Positions 10,639 to 19,896 of a stretch of 64,000 nucleotides of DNA are shown piece by piece. Under the pieces are notes generated by a model. That model had not been told where the DNA came from. It searched no databases and was given only the letters and a program-made list of their open reading frames with translations. Source of the DNA: Arthrobacter globiformis (GTDB lineage: Bacteria; Actinomycetota; Actinomycetes; Actinomycetales; Micrococcaceae); NCBI RefSeq assembly GCF_030815865.1, contig NZ_JAUSXI010000001.1:3224001-3288000 (forward strand). The letters are read 5' to 3'. Position numbers and translations under genes: made by a program. Numbering within the stretch: position 1 is the stretch's first letter; the number at the start of each line of letters is the position of its first letter.

Positions 10639-11424
10639 GTGAAGCAGCAGACCCCTATGTGGCAGCCCTCCTCCAGCACATCGGAACCGTGCCCCGGCGT
10701 CTTTTTTGTCGAGGGGCCCGCGTCAAACTGGGTCGTAGTCCGCGACGAGAACGGATTCATAATTATCGACAGCGGTTATCCCTCCGACCGTCTACTGGTC
10801 CTGGAGTCCGTCCGCCACCTGGGTCTTCGGCCCGCCGACGCCCGGGCCATGCTCATCACGCATGACCACGTCGACCACACCGGTTCAGCGGCCTACTTCT
10901 CCGAAACCTACGGAACGCCCATCCTGTGCGCGCCGGAAGAGTTGGCTCATGTTCAAGGGAAGGAAAAGCACCAGGTCAAGTTCGGCCAGGTCATCGTCCG
11001 CGCCTGGCGGCCCCGCGTCTTCCGCTGGATGGCCCACGTCATTAAAGCGGGAGCCCTCAAGGCGAAACCGGCAACCGGCGCCCAAGCCTGGAGCGCCGGT
11101 ACGCTAAGTAGCCTTCCCGGCAAGCCAGAAGCCGTTCTGCTGCCAGGGCACACACCGGGCAATGCCGCGATCCTTCTTCCTGGAGCAGGAGCAATAGCGG
11201 TGGGTGACTCGTTCGTCAGCGGCCATCCGCTGAGCCGGGCCGCCGGACCGCAGATGCTGCACCCCATGTTCCACACCGACCCTGCGCAGGCGCTCGCGGC
11301 CACCCGCCTGCTGGACGAAATCGACGCCTCGGTGGTGCTTCCGGGCCATGGCTCCGCCCTCCGCGTGCCTCTGGCCGACGCCCTGGCGACGTTACGCAGC
11401 CAGACGCCGGCCTCGAGGCCCTGA
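10639..11424 (+). CDS. Metallo-beta-lactamase fold hydrolase
   Basis: This 261-residue protein has the zinc-binding HxHxDH motif in LITHDHVDHTG, then PGHTPGN, a bridging Asp in VGDSFVSGHP and a final PGHG. All metal-ligand positions of the fold are present. Relatives act on thioesters, lactones or phosphodiesters, and the sequence does not tell which. The GTG at 10639 follows a TAAGAT -10-like box by 6 bp, suggesting a leaderless message. An in-frame GTG at 10633 is the alternative. No signal peptide, so it is cytosolic. Confidence 0.85.
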   Translation: MKQQTPMWQPSSSTSEPCPGVFFVEGPASNWVVVRDENGFIIIDSGYPSDRLLVLESVRHLGLRPADARAMLITHDHVDHTGSAAYFSETYGTPILCAPEELAHVQGKEKHQVKFGQVIVRAWRPRVFRWMAHVIKAGALKAKPATGAQAWSAGTLSSLPGKPEAVLLPGHTPGNAAILLPGAGAIAVGDSFVSGHPLSRAAGPQMLHPMFHTDPAQALAATRLLDEIDASVVLPGHGSALRVPLADALATLRSQTPASRP

Positions 11425-11479
11425 AGGCGCGGGCGCAACTCAGGACATGCCGCTATGAAAAACGCCGCAGATCGCATAA

Positions 11480-11496
11480 AATGAATATCGTTCATT
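11480..11496. promoter_or_regulatory. Palindrome upstream of a small gene
   Basis: AATGAA-TATCG-TTCATT is a perfect 6-bp inverted repeat in an unusually AT-rich patch, 64 bp ahead of the 77-residue protein gene. Its TGAA-n5-TTCA core is similar to operators used by ArsR/SmtB-type repressors, but no such regulator is encoded nearby. Confidence 0.4.
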
Positions 11497-11559
11497 TATT
11501 GCAGTCTGTCCCGTGAGAGTGGCAGGCCGACGCCGTTCAAATCGAAGGAGCCACCGACA

Positions 11560-11793
11560 ATGACGCCGGGGACAGTTGCAGGAAGCACACATGATGCGCG
11601 CGACCTTATAGGGACGAAGGTCAGGGTTGAACAAGCAGGAACGGTCATCCGCGTCGGCTACGTGGAAACTGTCACGCCCTCCGGGGAACTGTTTTGGATA
11701 CGCGCCTCCGGGTGCGAGCCCCGTGAACTGTTCGGTTCAGCGCTGGGTCACAGTATTTTCCCACTGCCGGAAGCCGAGGACGTAGCCGGCTAA
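11560..11793 (+). CDS. Small hypothetical protein with predicted beta-rich core
   Basis: This 77-residue protein has an ATG preceded by AAGGAG at good spacing. The segment GTKVRVEQAGTVIRVGYVETVTPSGELFWI looks like a small beta-barrel of the SH3 or KOW kind, and the tail is acidic. No signal peptide, membrane helix or cysteine cluster. I do not recognise a named family. The palindrome upstream suggests regulated expression. Confidence 0.6.
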   Translation: MTPGTVAGSTHDARDLIGTKVRVEQAGTVIRVGYVETVTPSGELFWIRASGCEPRELFGSALGHSIFPLPEAEDVAG

Positions 11794-11844
11794 TTCCTAC
11801 TGCCTGCCGTATGACGCCCATTCGCGCCTAGGGAGGATGGCGCC

Positions 11845-12501
11845 CTAACCGGCGGATGGAGAACGGCGGTTGACCTCGGCAGTCAGCCGGTCGATCCGCC
11901 CCACTGCGGCGTCAAGGTTCTCGACTGTCGACCACAGGGCTGGCTGCTCCTGCCGAATCTGTTCATGTGTTCGGCCTGCGGAGGTGAGCGCAGCGAGATC
12001 GAAGCTTACGTTGGTACGTGCCCCGGTCACCGCTGCCCTCAGGGCACCGCACGCGACGACGACGTCGGCAACAAGCGCCGGGTTCCCGTTGGACGCCAGC
12101 CACTCCAGATCTCCAATGGCATCGATGGCGCGCTCGCCGAGCACGGCAGAGGCTTTGGCGGCGTCCACGGATGCCCGGTGTATCGCATCCTCCCGTTCCG
12201 GCCCCGGGTCCAGCCGGAAGGCGGCGCCGAAAGCCTGGGACGCCGAAGCATCCTCATCGGCCAGACGAAGGGCGGCTTCCCGCAGCGAACGCACTCGCGC
12301 GTGGACACCGGCCAGTTCCTCGCGCTCGTGCCCGTCAGCTTCCGTATAGCCCGAGACCATGGATGCCAAGGACGCAGCGATGGCAAGCATCACACCCGCC
12401 CCGGCGCCGCCGCCTGGGGAACCAACGGACTCCGCCAAAGCCTGCGTCCAATCCTCAACCGTCGAACGCTGGGTCGTAACCGCCATCGAATCATCACTCA
12501 T
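11845..12501 (-). CDS. Cyclodeaminase/cyclohydrolase (FTCD_C) family protein
   Basis: This 218-residue helical protein has the SVGSPGGGAGAGVMLAIAASLASMV motif region of formiminotetrahydrofolate cyclodeaminase, where SxPGGG contributes to folate binding. Length matches the stand-alone cyclodeaminase domain. The family converts formimino-THF to methenyl-THF and ammonia in histidine or purine breakdown. No partner formiminotransferase or hut gene is in the window, so the substrate link is uncertain. It is divergent from the PucR gene with a gap of about 190 bp. Confidence 0.8.
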   Translation of the reverse strand: MSDDSMAVTTQRSTVEDWTQALAESVGSPGGGAGAGVMLAIAASLASMVSGYTEADGHEREELAGVHARVRSLREAALRLADEDASASQAFGAAFRLDPGPEREDAIHRASVDAAKASAVLGERAIDAIGDLEWLASNGNPALVADVVVACGALRAAVTGARTNVSFDLAALTSAGRTHEQIRQEQPALWSTVENLDAAVGRIDRLTAEVNRRSPSAG

Positions 12502-12690
12502 GGCACCAGTCTGCCCTAAGCCGCAGCATGATCAGGACTAGCCCCGTGACCCGAAAATCCGGGCGCATGGGCCGGAGCCCGAAAACCGGCACCCCCGTTT
12601 GGAATCCGTCACATATTTTCCGGGAAATCCGGCCGATACCATGAGATGACCGGACAGAGCCGTCCGGGCGGATCGACGCAGAAGGAAACC

Positions 12691-14289
12691 ATGGCCGCGG
12701 TTACGGTGGACGATATCCTTTCGGACTTCCCCCTGGGTTTCGCCACCCTCATCCTGCGGCCCGCCCCCGGGCGTTCGGCGGTCGAAAGGTTCCTGATCGT
12801 CGATGCCGACGACGAATCGTCCGACGCCGGCGCAGCATTTGTCCTGCTGATCGGGGTGCGTGGCCGTTCGGCTTTGCCGGCGCTGCGCCGGCTCCTGAAG
12901 AACCCGCCGCCGGTTGTTGCGGTCAAGGGAAACCGCGAAGAGCTGACTGACGCCGAGGAACTGCTGGGCGCCGCGGGCACGGGGCTGCTGCTGGTGGACC
13001 CGGCCGCCGATTGGGACCGACTCCTGTCGATCGCCAAGGACCGGATCCAGCCGCGCAGTTACCAGAGTGAAGTGCTGACGCTGCTGGAAGAAGACCTGTT
13101 TGCCATCGCCCAGACCACCGCACGCCTGACCTCGAGCCATGTGGTTATAGAGGATGCCGCCAACAAGGTCCTGGCCTACTCCACGGTCTCGAACGACATT
13201 GACGAACTGCGGAAGGCGTCCATCCTGGCCCGGCGCGGCCCGCGGAAATACGAACTGCTGCTCAAGGACCTCGGTGCCTACCGGGAACTGCACAGAACCC
13301 GTATGCCTGTGCGTGTGCCGGCCAGGCCGCAGGACGGCCTGAGGGAACGCGTGGCCATCACACTGTTTGCCGGTGACCGGATCATGGGCTATATCTGGCT
13401 TCAGGAAACCGGGGACGGCTTCACCGCCGATGTTGACTACGTGCTCACGGGATCCGCGGCCCGGGCCTCCGCCGAGCTCATCCGGTATCGCAATCAGCAG
13501 TCCGTGCACATGCGCGAGGACCGCATCGCCCGGATTCTGTCCGGTGCCGCCGAGGCCGCTGCAAGTGCCCGCAGCGGGAAAATCCCGGTGGAGCGTCCCG
13601 CCGCACTGATCCTGATAGGAATGTCCCGCGCGGACACCCAGGCCGACGATGCCGCATTGAAGCACGGCGAGCTCGCCAGCCTGGCGTCCATCCATGCCGC
13701 CGCTTACAAGGCGTCCGCCGTCGTCGGGCAATACAAGGGCGACACTGCCGTCATCGTTCCAGGTCTGCTGTCCACTACGGCCGAACCCGGGCTCCGGAGC
13801 CTGGCCGAATCCATCGTCCGGGACGCAACCAAGCACCTGGGCATCAGCTCCTTCGCCGCGGTCGGCCCGGTGGCACCGGATCTGTTGACACTCCACTCGG
13901 TTACCCCCATCACCGAGGCCCTGCTGGACTGCATCGGTGCCTCGCCTGACACCTCCGTAGCCACAGTGACTGACTTCGAACCCGAAATTCTTTTCCGTGA
14001 CGCTGTCCGGAGGTTCGTGTCCTCGTCCTTCCGCCACCGGGGCCTGTCCGCCCTTTTGCAGGACGACGTCGAGCTCGCGGAAACCCTGCGCGTGTATTTC
14101 GACTCCTCGCTCGACGTGGCTGAGTGCGCCAAACGCATGGCACTGCACAAGAACACCGTCTACTACCGGATCAGCAAGGCCGCCCGGGTCACCGGCCTGG
14201 ATTTCGGCAAGCCCCGCGATGCGCTGGTGGCATTGCTGCATGTCCAGGAGTGGGCCGGCACGCACAACGAACTTCAAGGCAGGAAATGA
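12691..14289 (+). CDS. PucR family transcriptional regulator
   Basis: This 532-residue protein has an N-terminal PucR-type ligand domain, a central GAF-like region (RERVAITLFAGDRIMGYIWL) and the C-terminal PucR helix-turn-helix (LDVAECAKRMALHKNTVYYRISKAARVTG). An AGAAGG ribosome binding site precedes the ATG at 12691. An earlier in-frame ATG at 12646 lacks one. Its stop overlaps the glutaminase ATG (ATGA), so the regulator and enzyme are co-translated. PucR proteins generally activate purine or amino-acid catabolic genes. Here the likely targets are the downstream glutaminase, permease and ThDP enzyme. Confidence 0.88.
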   Translation: MAAVTVDDILSDFPLGFATLILRPAPGRSAVERFLIVDADDESSDAGAAFVLLIGVRGRSALPALRRLLKNPPPVVAVKGNREELTDAEELLGAAGTGLLLVDPAADWDRLLSIAKDRIQPRSYQSEVLTLLEEDLFAIAQTTARLTSSHVVIEDAANKVLAYSTVSNDIDELRKASILARRGPRKYELLLKDLGAYRELHRTRMPVRVPARPQDGLRERVAITLFAGDRIMGYIWLQETGDGFTADVDYVLTGSAARASAELIRYRNQQSVHMREDRIARILSGAAEAAASARSGKIPVERPAALILIGMSRADTQADDAALKHGELASLASIHAAAYKASAVVGQYKGDTAVIVPGLLSTTAEPGLRSLAESIVRDATKHLGISSFAAVGPVAPDLLTLHSVTPITEALLDCIGASPDTSVATVTDFEPEILFRDAVRRFVSSSFRHRGLSALLQDDVELAETLRVYFDSSLDVAECAKRMALHKNTVYYRISKAARVTGLDFGKPRDALVALLHVQEWAGTHNELQGRK

Positions 14290-15218
14290 CCACAACACTC
14301 GATGCTCCGCCTTTGGGCCCGATGCTCGATGACATCGTCCGCAGCCACAGGCCACAGAGGGAAGCCGGCTCTGTCCCTGCCAACATCCCATCCCTGGCGG
14401 GGGTTCCCTTTAACCGATTCGGAATAGCTGTGGCCACCGCAGCCGGTGAGGTTTTCGCCTCGGGTGACGCGGATGTCCCCTTTTCCATCCAAAGCATTTC
14501 CAAGGTGTTCACACTGGCCATGGCGCTCCGCCGGGACAGCGCAGGAACACTGTGGTCCCGGGTGCTGCGCGAACCTTCCGGCACTGCCTTCAATTCCCTG
14601 GTCCAGCTGGAAGTGGAACATGGCATCCCGCGGAACCCGTTCATCAACGCCGGCGCCTTGGTGGTCACCGACCACCTGATGGAAGAGACCCCCGACGCCG
14701 CCACCGCGCTCCTGAGCTTTCTCACCGGACAGACCGGACAGTCAGGGCCCTTCATCGACGTGGCGGCCGCGGCCAGTGAACTCTCCAACAGCAGCCGCAA
14801 CTTGGCCCTGGCCCACTTCCTCAAAAATTTCGGCAACCTCAGACAGTCCGCCGAGGCCGTGGTGGAAAACTATGTCCGCCAGTGCTCCATCATGATGACC
14901 TGTGTGGAACTGGCCAAGGCCAGCCTCTTCCTAGCCCATGACGGACGCGGAGCCTTTGGAACGGTGGTGTCCCGAAGCGAGGCGAAACGCATCGGGTCCA
15001 TTATGTTGACCTGCGGCATGTACGATGCCGCCGGCGAATTCGCCTACCGCGTGGGATTACCCGGAAAGAGCGGCGTGGGCGGAGGCATCCTGGTTATCGT
15101 TCCCGGTCACTGCGCCATCTGCGTCTGGAGTCCCCGGCTGGACGCCAAAGGCAATTCCCTTGCTGGCAGCGCTGCGCTCGCCGATCTCTCCGACCGCACA
15201 GGTTGGTCCGTCTTTTAG
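14286..15218 (+). CDS. glsA: Glutaminase
   Basis: This 310-residue protein is a full-length serine-dependent glutaminase (GlsA family). The catalytic Ser-x-x-Lys is at residues 70-73 in [11 protein letters not shown]. The conserved [13 protein letters not shown], a Tyr in VENYVRQCS and KSGVGGGI near the C-terminus follow. It hydrolyses L-glutamine to glutamate and ammonia in the cytosol. The start overlaps the PucR stop by 4 bp. The permease gene begins 100 bp downstream on the same strand, so it is the first enzyme of a small catabolic operon. Confidence 0.93.
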   Translation: MTTTLDAPPLGPMLDDIVRSHRPQREAGSVPANIPSLAGVPFNRFGIAVATAAGEVFASGDADVPFSIQSISKVFTLAMALRRDSAGTLWSRVLREPSGTAFNSLVQLEVEHGIPRNPFINAGALVVTDHLMEETPDAATALLSFLTGQTGQSGPFIDVAAAASELSNSSRNLALAHFLKNFGNLRQSAEAVVENYVRQCSIMMTCVELAKASLFLAHDGRGAFGTVVSRSEAKRIGSIMLTCGMYDAAGEFAYRVGLPGKSGVGGGILVIVPGHCAICVWSPRLDAKGNSLAGSAALADLSDRTGWSVF

Positions 15219-15318
15219 TGGACCGCCCAGCCGTCCCCGCTGGCCTCAGGCCGGCATCCATTTCCTCCACCTCATTCCCCCTAACCGGTCAGATCTATTC
15301 CGGATCGAAAGGAACAAC

Positions 15319-16836
15319 ATGCCTCAAGACAACCCCAACGACGAGGTTGCTTTGCATCAGGCTGTCCCGCATCATCTGCATGCCACGCAAACCGCGCTCC
15401 ATGCCGAGGACAAGGGCTACCACAAGAGCCTGAAGCCGCGGCAGATCCAGATGATCGCCATCGGCGGTGCGATCGGCACCGGCCTGTTCCTCGGCGCCGG
15501 CGGCCGGCTCAACGCCGCCGGGCCCTCCCTGGTCATCGCCTACGCCGTCTGCGGCTTCTTCGCCTTCCTGATCCTGCGCGCCCTCGGCGAACTGGTCCTG
15601 CACCGGCCCTCCTCAGGCTCGTTCGTCTCCTACGCCCGCGAATTCTACGGCGAAAAGGCAGCCTTCGTCTCCGGCTGGTTCTACTGGATCAACTGGGCCA
15701 CCACCACCATCGTCGACATCACCGCCGCCGCCCTCTACATGAACTTCTTCGGCAACTACATCCCCTGGATGGCCGACGTCCCCCAGTGGGCCTGGGCACT
15801 GACCGCCCTCGTCGTCGTCCTCTGCCTGAACCTCGTCTCCGTCAAGGTCTTCGGCGAAATGGAATTCTGGTTCGCGATCATCAAGGTCGCCGCCCTCGTC
15901 GCCTTCCTGCTCATCGGCACCTACTTCGTCATCTTCGGCACCCCCGTCCCCGGCCAGGAAACCGGCTTCAGCCTCATCACCGACAACGGCGGCATCTTCC
16001 CCAACGGCCTGCTGCCCATGATCATCCTCATGCAGGGCGTCCTGTTCGCCTACGCCTCCATCGAACTCGTCGGCACCGCCGCCGGCGAAACCGAAAACCC
16101 CGAAAAGATCATGCCCAAGGCCATCAACTCCGTGGTCTTCCGCATCGCCGTGTTCTACGTCGGCTCCGTCATCCTGCTGGCCCTGCTCCTGCCCTTCACC
16201 TCCTACCAAAAGGGCGTCAGCCCCTTCGTGACGTTCTTCGGCTCCATCGGCATCCAGGGCGTGGACGTCATCATGAACCTCGTGGTCCTCACCGCAGCCC
16301 TGTCCTCCCTCAACGCCGGCCTCTACTCCACCGGCCGGATCCTGCGCTCCATGTCCGTGGCCGGCTCCGCCCCCAAATTCGCCCAGCGCATGAACAAAGC
16401 CGGCGTCCCCTACGGCGGCATCGCCATCACCGCCGGCGTCTCCCTGCTCGGCGTCCCGCTGAACTACCTCGTCCCCTCGCAGGCCTTCGAAATCGTCCTG
16501 AACATCGCCTCCGTGGGCATCATCGTCACCTGGGCCACCATCGTCCTGTGCCAGATCCAGCTCAAGCGCTGGGCAGACAAGGGCTGGCTCAAACGCCCCT
16601 CGTTCCGGATGTTCGGCGCACCCTACACCGGCTACCTCTCGCTGCTCTTCCTCGTCGGCGTCCTCGTCATGGTCTTCATCGACTCACCACTCACACTGCT
16701 CGTCACCCTCATCGCCATCGCCCTCATGGTCACCGGCTGGTACGCCTGCCGCAAACGCATCCACGAAATCGCCGAAGCCCGCGAAGGCTTCACCGGCATG
16801 TCCCCCGTCATCGCCAACCCGGTGCCCTTCAGATAA
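15319..16836 (+). CDS. Amino acid permease (APC superfamily, AnsP/GabP-like)
   Basis: This 505-residue membrane protein has about 12 predicted helices. The opening [23 protein letters not shown] is the AAT-family amino acid/H+ symporter signature of the APC superfamily. Further landmarks are [14 protein letters not shown] and [15 protein letters not shown] in the central region. It probably imports an amide amino acid such as asparagine or glutamine, as suggested by the glutaminase upstream. AAAGGA precedes the ATG. Codon third positions are almost all C or G from about 15450 onward, much more biased than its neighbours, so other frames stay open over long distances. Confidence 0.9.
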   Translation: MPQDNPNDEVALHQAVPHHLHATQTALHAEDKGYHKSLKPRQIQMIAIGGAIGTGLFLGAGGRLNAAGPSLVIAYAVCGFFAFLILRALGELVLHRPSSGSFVSYAREFYGEKAAFVSGWFYWINWATTTIVDITAAALYMNFFGNYIPWMADVPQWAWALTALVVVLCLNLVSVKVFGEMEFWFAIIKVAALVAFLLIGTYFVIFGTPVPGQETGFSLITDNGGIFPNGLLPMIILMQGVLFAYASIELVGTAAGETENPEKIMPKAINSVVFRIAVFYVGSVILLALLLPFTSYQKGVSPFVTFFGSIGIQGVDVIMNLVVLTAALSSLNAGLYSTGRILRSMSVAGSAPKFAQRMNKAGVPYGGIAITAGVSLLGVPLNYLVPSQAFEIVLNIASVGIIVTWATIVLCQIQLKRWADKGWLKRPSFRMFGAPYTGYLSLLFLVGVLVMVFIDSPLTLLVTLIAIALMVTGWYACRKRIHEIAEAREGFTGMSPVIANPVPFR

Positions 16837-16886
16837 ATATCCCCATCTTCATACGCACCCGCCCACCGAATAACCAAAGAAAGCTC

Positions 16887-18650
16887 ATGACAAAAGAGTC
16901 TCAGTCAACCTTGACCGCAACCGATGCCCCTTCCGATCTTGGGCAGTTCAACAACCAAAAGCTCCAGCAGACTGGCTGTGAGAGCATCAGCGCACCAACC
17001 CGCGCGGCCCTGAAATCCGCCGGGCATGTGATTGTTGATTCGCTCGCAGCCCATGGTGTGAAGCGCACTTACGTGGTTCCCGGTGAAAGCTTCCTTGACG
17101 TATTGGACGGCCTGCACAGCTCGGAGATCGAAACCATCGTGTGCCGGCACGAGGGCGGGGCAGCGTACATGGCCGAGGCCGACGGGAAAATGAACCAGGT
17201 GCCCGGTGTGGCGATGGTTACCCGGGGACCCGGCGCAGCCAACGCGCACGTGGGACTGCATACGGCCTGGCAGGACTCGACGCCGATGCTCCTGTTCGTG
17301 GGCCTGATTCCGTTCGCGCACCGGGACCGCGAGGCGTTCCAGGAGTTCGACATCAAAGCCTGGTTCGATACCGGCGCCAAGCGCGTCATGGTCCTTGACC
17401 ACGCGGAGCGGGCATCCGAGATTGTGGCCGAGGCGATGTTTGCCGCGATGAGCGGCCGCCCGGGGCCCGTGGTGGTGGGCATGCCGGAGGACATCCTCCG
17501 GCAACTGGTCGATCCGACCCTGCACCCGGCGATCCCGGTGGCGGCCGGCGGCATGAGCAGCAGCGATGCCGCGGCCCTGAAGGCTGCACTGGCCTCGTCC
17601 AACAAACCGCTTTTCGTGACGGGCGGCAACGACTGGACCCAGGCGGCAGCTGACCAACTGACCGCGTGGCTGGAGCGTCACCAGATTCCAGCAGCAGCGG
17701 AATGGCGCACCCAGGGAACCGTTTCCTTTGACTCCCCGTCCTATGTGGGCCCCATCGGTTACGGTCGCCCGCGCCCCACCTTCGACCTGCTCGAGGAGAC
17801 CGACCTTCTGGTGTTTGTGGGCACCGTCCCGGGAGACGTGATTACAGACGGATTCGTCTGCCGGCAGGACTGGAGCAAGAAGAACTTCCTGGTCACCATT
17901 GACCCCTCACTGCGCGGCCGTTCGGGTCCTGTCTCGCGGCAGATCCTGGCGAAACCGGAGGCCTTTGTCCGCGATCTGGCGGACATCGACCTGGAAGTGA
18001 GGGAGGAGTGGAAGGCGTGGACAGGCCGGATGAGGGCCGAACAGGAGTCATTTGCCGCGCTCCCCGCTTCCGCTCCCGCCGCCGGACCGGCACGGATGGA
18101 CACCTTGATTGCGAACCTGGTCCCCAGACTGCCGGAGGACGCGCTGGTGACGTTCGGGGCAGGCGAGCACACGAACTGGGCCCACCGGTACTTCCCCACC
18201 CGCCGCTACGCTTCCATGGTCAGCGCGAGAAACGGCTCCATGGGCTACTCCATCCCCTCGGCCGTCGCGGCGTCGCTGGCGGAACCAGGGCGGCGAGTGG
18301 TCACCATCGCGGGAGACGGGGAGTTCCTAATGAACGGCCAGGAACTGGCCACCGCCGCCCAGTACGGTGCCACGCCGCTGATTATTGTCATGGACAACCA
18401 GGAGTATGGCACCATCCGCACCCACCAGGAGCGGCACTATCCCGAACGCGTGTCCGGCACCCAGCTGAAAAATCCGAACTTCGGCATGATGGCCACGGCC
18501 TTTGGCGGTTTCGGCATTACTGTCACCGAGGACAAGGATGTCCCGGCCGCCTTGGACGCGGCCCTGGCAGCCATCGATGATGCCCGCGTCTTCGCCCTCA
18601 TCCATCTGGTGGTGGAGCAGGGCGTCAAGGCCTACAACTCCACGCCCTGA
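16887..18650 (+). CDS. ThDP-dependent enzyme of the acetolactate synthase family
   Basis: This 587-residue protein has the three-domain layout of thiamine diphosphate enzymes. The pyrimidine-binding domain holds the activating Glu89 in RHEGGAAYMAEADGK, and a central domain follows. The C-terminal pyrophosphate domain carries the GDG...N metal motif (GDGEFLMNGQEL ... MDNQEYGTI). The Glu excludes glyoxylate carboligase. It differs from biosynthetic IlvB: no small subunit gene follows, and a 45-residue N-terminal extension is present. Substrate unknown; a 2-oxo acid decarboxylase or carboligase role linked to glutamine use is inferred from the operon. AAAGAAAG precedes the ATG. Confidence 0.85.
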   Translation: MTKESQSTLTATDAPSDLGQFNNQKLQQTGCESISAPTRAALKSAGHVIVDSLAAHGVKRTYVVPGESFLDVLDGLHSSEIETIVCRHEGGAAYMAEADGKMNQVPGVAMVTRGPGAANAHVGLHTAWQDSTPMLLFVGLIPFAHRDREAFQEFDIKAWFDTGAKRVMVLDHAERASEIVAEAMFAAMSGRPGPVVVGMPEDILRQLVDPTLHPAIPVAAGGMSSSDAAALKAALASSNKPLFVTGGNDWTQAAADQLTAWLERHQIPAAAEWRTQGTVSFDSPSYVGPIGYGRPRPTFDLLEETDLLVFVGTVPGDVITDGFVCRQDWSKKNFLVTIDPSLRGRSGPVSRQILAKPEAFVRDLADIDLEVREEWKAWTGRMRAEQESFAALPASAPAAGPARMDTLIANLVPRLPEDALVTFGAGEHTNWAHRYFPTRRYASMVSARNGSMGYSIPSAVAASLAEPGRRVVTIAGDGEFLMNGQELATAAQYGATPLIIVMDNQEYGTIRTHQERHYPERVSGTQLKNPNFGMMATAFGGFGITVTEDKDVPAALDAALAAIDDARVFALIHLVVEQGVKAYNSTP

Positions 18651-18658
18651 CAGAAAAC

Positions 18659-18688
18659 GGACGACGGCGGGGCCTCCCGCCGTCGTCC
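18659..18688 (+). terminator. Hairpin after the ThDP enzyme gene
   Basis: A perfect 13-bp GC-rich stem (18659-18671 with 18676-18688) and a 4-base loop lie 8 bp after the stop. No T-tract follows, as is common for actinobacterial terminators. It marks the end of the glutaminase operon. Confidence 0.7.
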
Positions 18689-18778
18689 CCCCGGAGACCT
18701 TGGTAATCCAGTGCTACCGGTAGACGCGCCCCAATCGACGATCATCTGCGCGGCCCCGGAATTTGCTTACCATCGACT

Positions 18779-19408
18779 ATGAGCATCTCCGACTCCCTCC
18801 TTCAATTCGCACTCGTGGCCGCCCTGCTTACGGTGATCCCGGGGATGGATACCGTGCTCGTGCTGCGCACGGCGATCAGCGGCAGCCGCGGCTCCGCCTT
18901 CGCCACCGCGGCGGGAATCTGCACGGGTACCGTCTTCTGGGGCGTGGCCGCCGCCGTCGGTGCATCGGCCTTGCTGGCCGCCTCGGAAACGGCCTTTACC
19001 GTCCTGAAGGTCGCGGGCGCCTGCTACATGGCGTGGCTGGCCGTGAGCATGATTATCCGAAGCTTCCGCCCGGGGGCGACTGCGGAGACCGGCTCCACGG
19101 GCCCGGCCAGCCCCCTCGCCGCCTGGCTTTCGGGCACCACAACCAGCCTGCTGAATCCCAAGGTTGGGGTTTTCTACATGGCAATGATCCCGCAGTTCCT
19201 TCCGCCGGAGGCGCCGCCGCTGCTGATGGGCGTGCTGTTGCCGCTGGTCCACAACGTCGAGGGCATGGCGTGGTTTGCGGTCATCATTTTGGCAACCCAC
19301 CATGCGCGCCGCTGGCTCCAGTCGCCTTCCGTGGCCAAAACCACAGACCGCGTCGCCGGCATCGTCCTCCTGGGTTTCGCGGCAAAGATCGCCACCAGCA
19401 AAGCCTGA
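18779..19408 (+). CDS. LysE/RhtB family amino acid exporter
   Basis: This 209-residue protein has six hydrophobic segments. The N-terminal LTVIPGMDTVLVLRTAISGSRGSAFATAAGICTG is the LysE family signature (PGPd...RGr.aGl..a.G). Members export amino acids such as lysine, threonine or homoserine lactones across the inner membrane. A TACCAT box 5 bp before the ATG, without Shine-Dalgarno, hints at a leaderless message. It ends 4 bp from the convergent VOC gene. Confidence 0.85.
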   Translation: MSISDSLLQFALVAALLTVIPGMDTVLVLRTAISGSRGSAFATAAGICTGTVFWGVAAAVGASALLAASETAFTVLKVAGACYMAWLAVSMIIRSFRPGATAETGSTGPASPLAAWLSGTTTSLLNPKVGVFYMAMIPQFLPPEAPPLLMGVLLPLVHNVEGMAWFAVIILATHHARRWLQSPSVAKTTDRVAGIVLLGFAAKIATSKA

Positions 19409-19412
19409 CTCT

Positions 19413-19799
19413 CTAACTGGCGGGCGCCCCGCCGTCGAACGCGTTGCTCACCAGTCCCACGGTGTTCCCCTCGCTGTCCCTGATGAAAGCCATCCATTCG
19501 TCCGCACCCGCAGGGCCGAGCCGTGCATCATCGTGATGGAAGATCACGTGCGGGGCGCCGACCACCTCCACTCCCCCGGCCTCAAGCTCAGCCACGCGCA
19601 ACCGCACGTCCGGGACCTGGAGATAGATCACCGACGACGGTGCTCCCCGCTCCAGCAGGAGCCGGACGCCGTCGAGATCGAAGAACAGCAGTCCCGGCGG
19701 GTCGAAGACAGCAACCGGCGCGCTGCCCAGCAGCCTCGAGTAGAACTCTGCCGCCCGGTCAAGATCCTCGGCGTGCTGCGCGATCTGGGTGAGCCTCAC
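19413..19799 (-). CDS. VOC (glyoxalase) family protein
   Basis: This 128-residue protein begins with QIAQHAEDLDRAAEFYSRLLG and ends with AFIRDSEGNTVGLVS, which are the two ends of a glyoxalase/dioxygenase-fold domain. The His in the first strand (QHAEDL) and Glu in the last (DSEGN) could be metal ligands. Substrate unknown. It is convergent with the LysE exporter and divergent from the DUF3054 gene. Confidence 0.8.
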   Translation of the reverse strand: MRLTQIAQHAEDLDRAAEFYSRLLGSAPVAVFDPPGLLFFDLDGVRLLLERGAPSSVIYLQVPDVRLRVAELEAGGVEVVGAPHVIFHHDDARLGPAGADEWMAFIRDSEGNTVGLVSNAFDGGAPAS

Positions 19800-19896
19800 C
19801 AGGCCTCCTTCAGGGTGCGTTTGCCTTCCTGCCTGACATCGTCACGGGATATGCCTGTAGGGGCAAGACCTGCCAAAAACGGATAGGCTCGGAAGC

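Noticed and set aside
12538..14391. 617-codon antisense frame over the PucR gene
   Set aside because: No recognisable motif and no ribosome binding site. The plus-strand PucR gene has complete family features.
15613..16209. Antisense frame with Gly/Asp/Glu-rich low-complexity protein
   Set aside because: It is the reverse reading of strongly C-ending codons of the permease. Composition is an artefact.
15786..18650. Very long plus-strand frame that joins the region inside the permease gene to the ThDP enzyme
   Set aside because: Upstream of 16887 it is an out-of-frame reading of the permease gene, rich in Arg, His and Pro. The permease frame has clear homology landmarks. The ThDP enzyme has its own ATG and ribosome binding site at 16887, so this is not a fusion protein.
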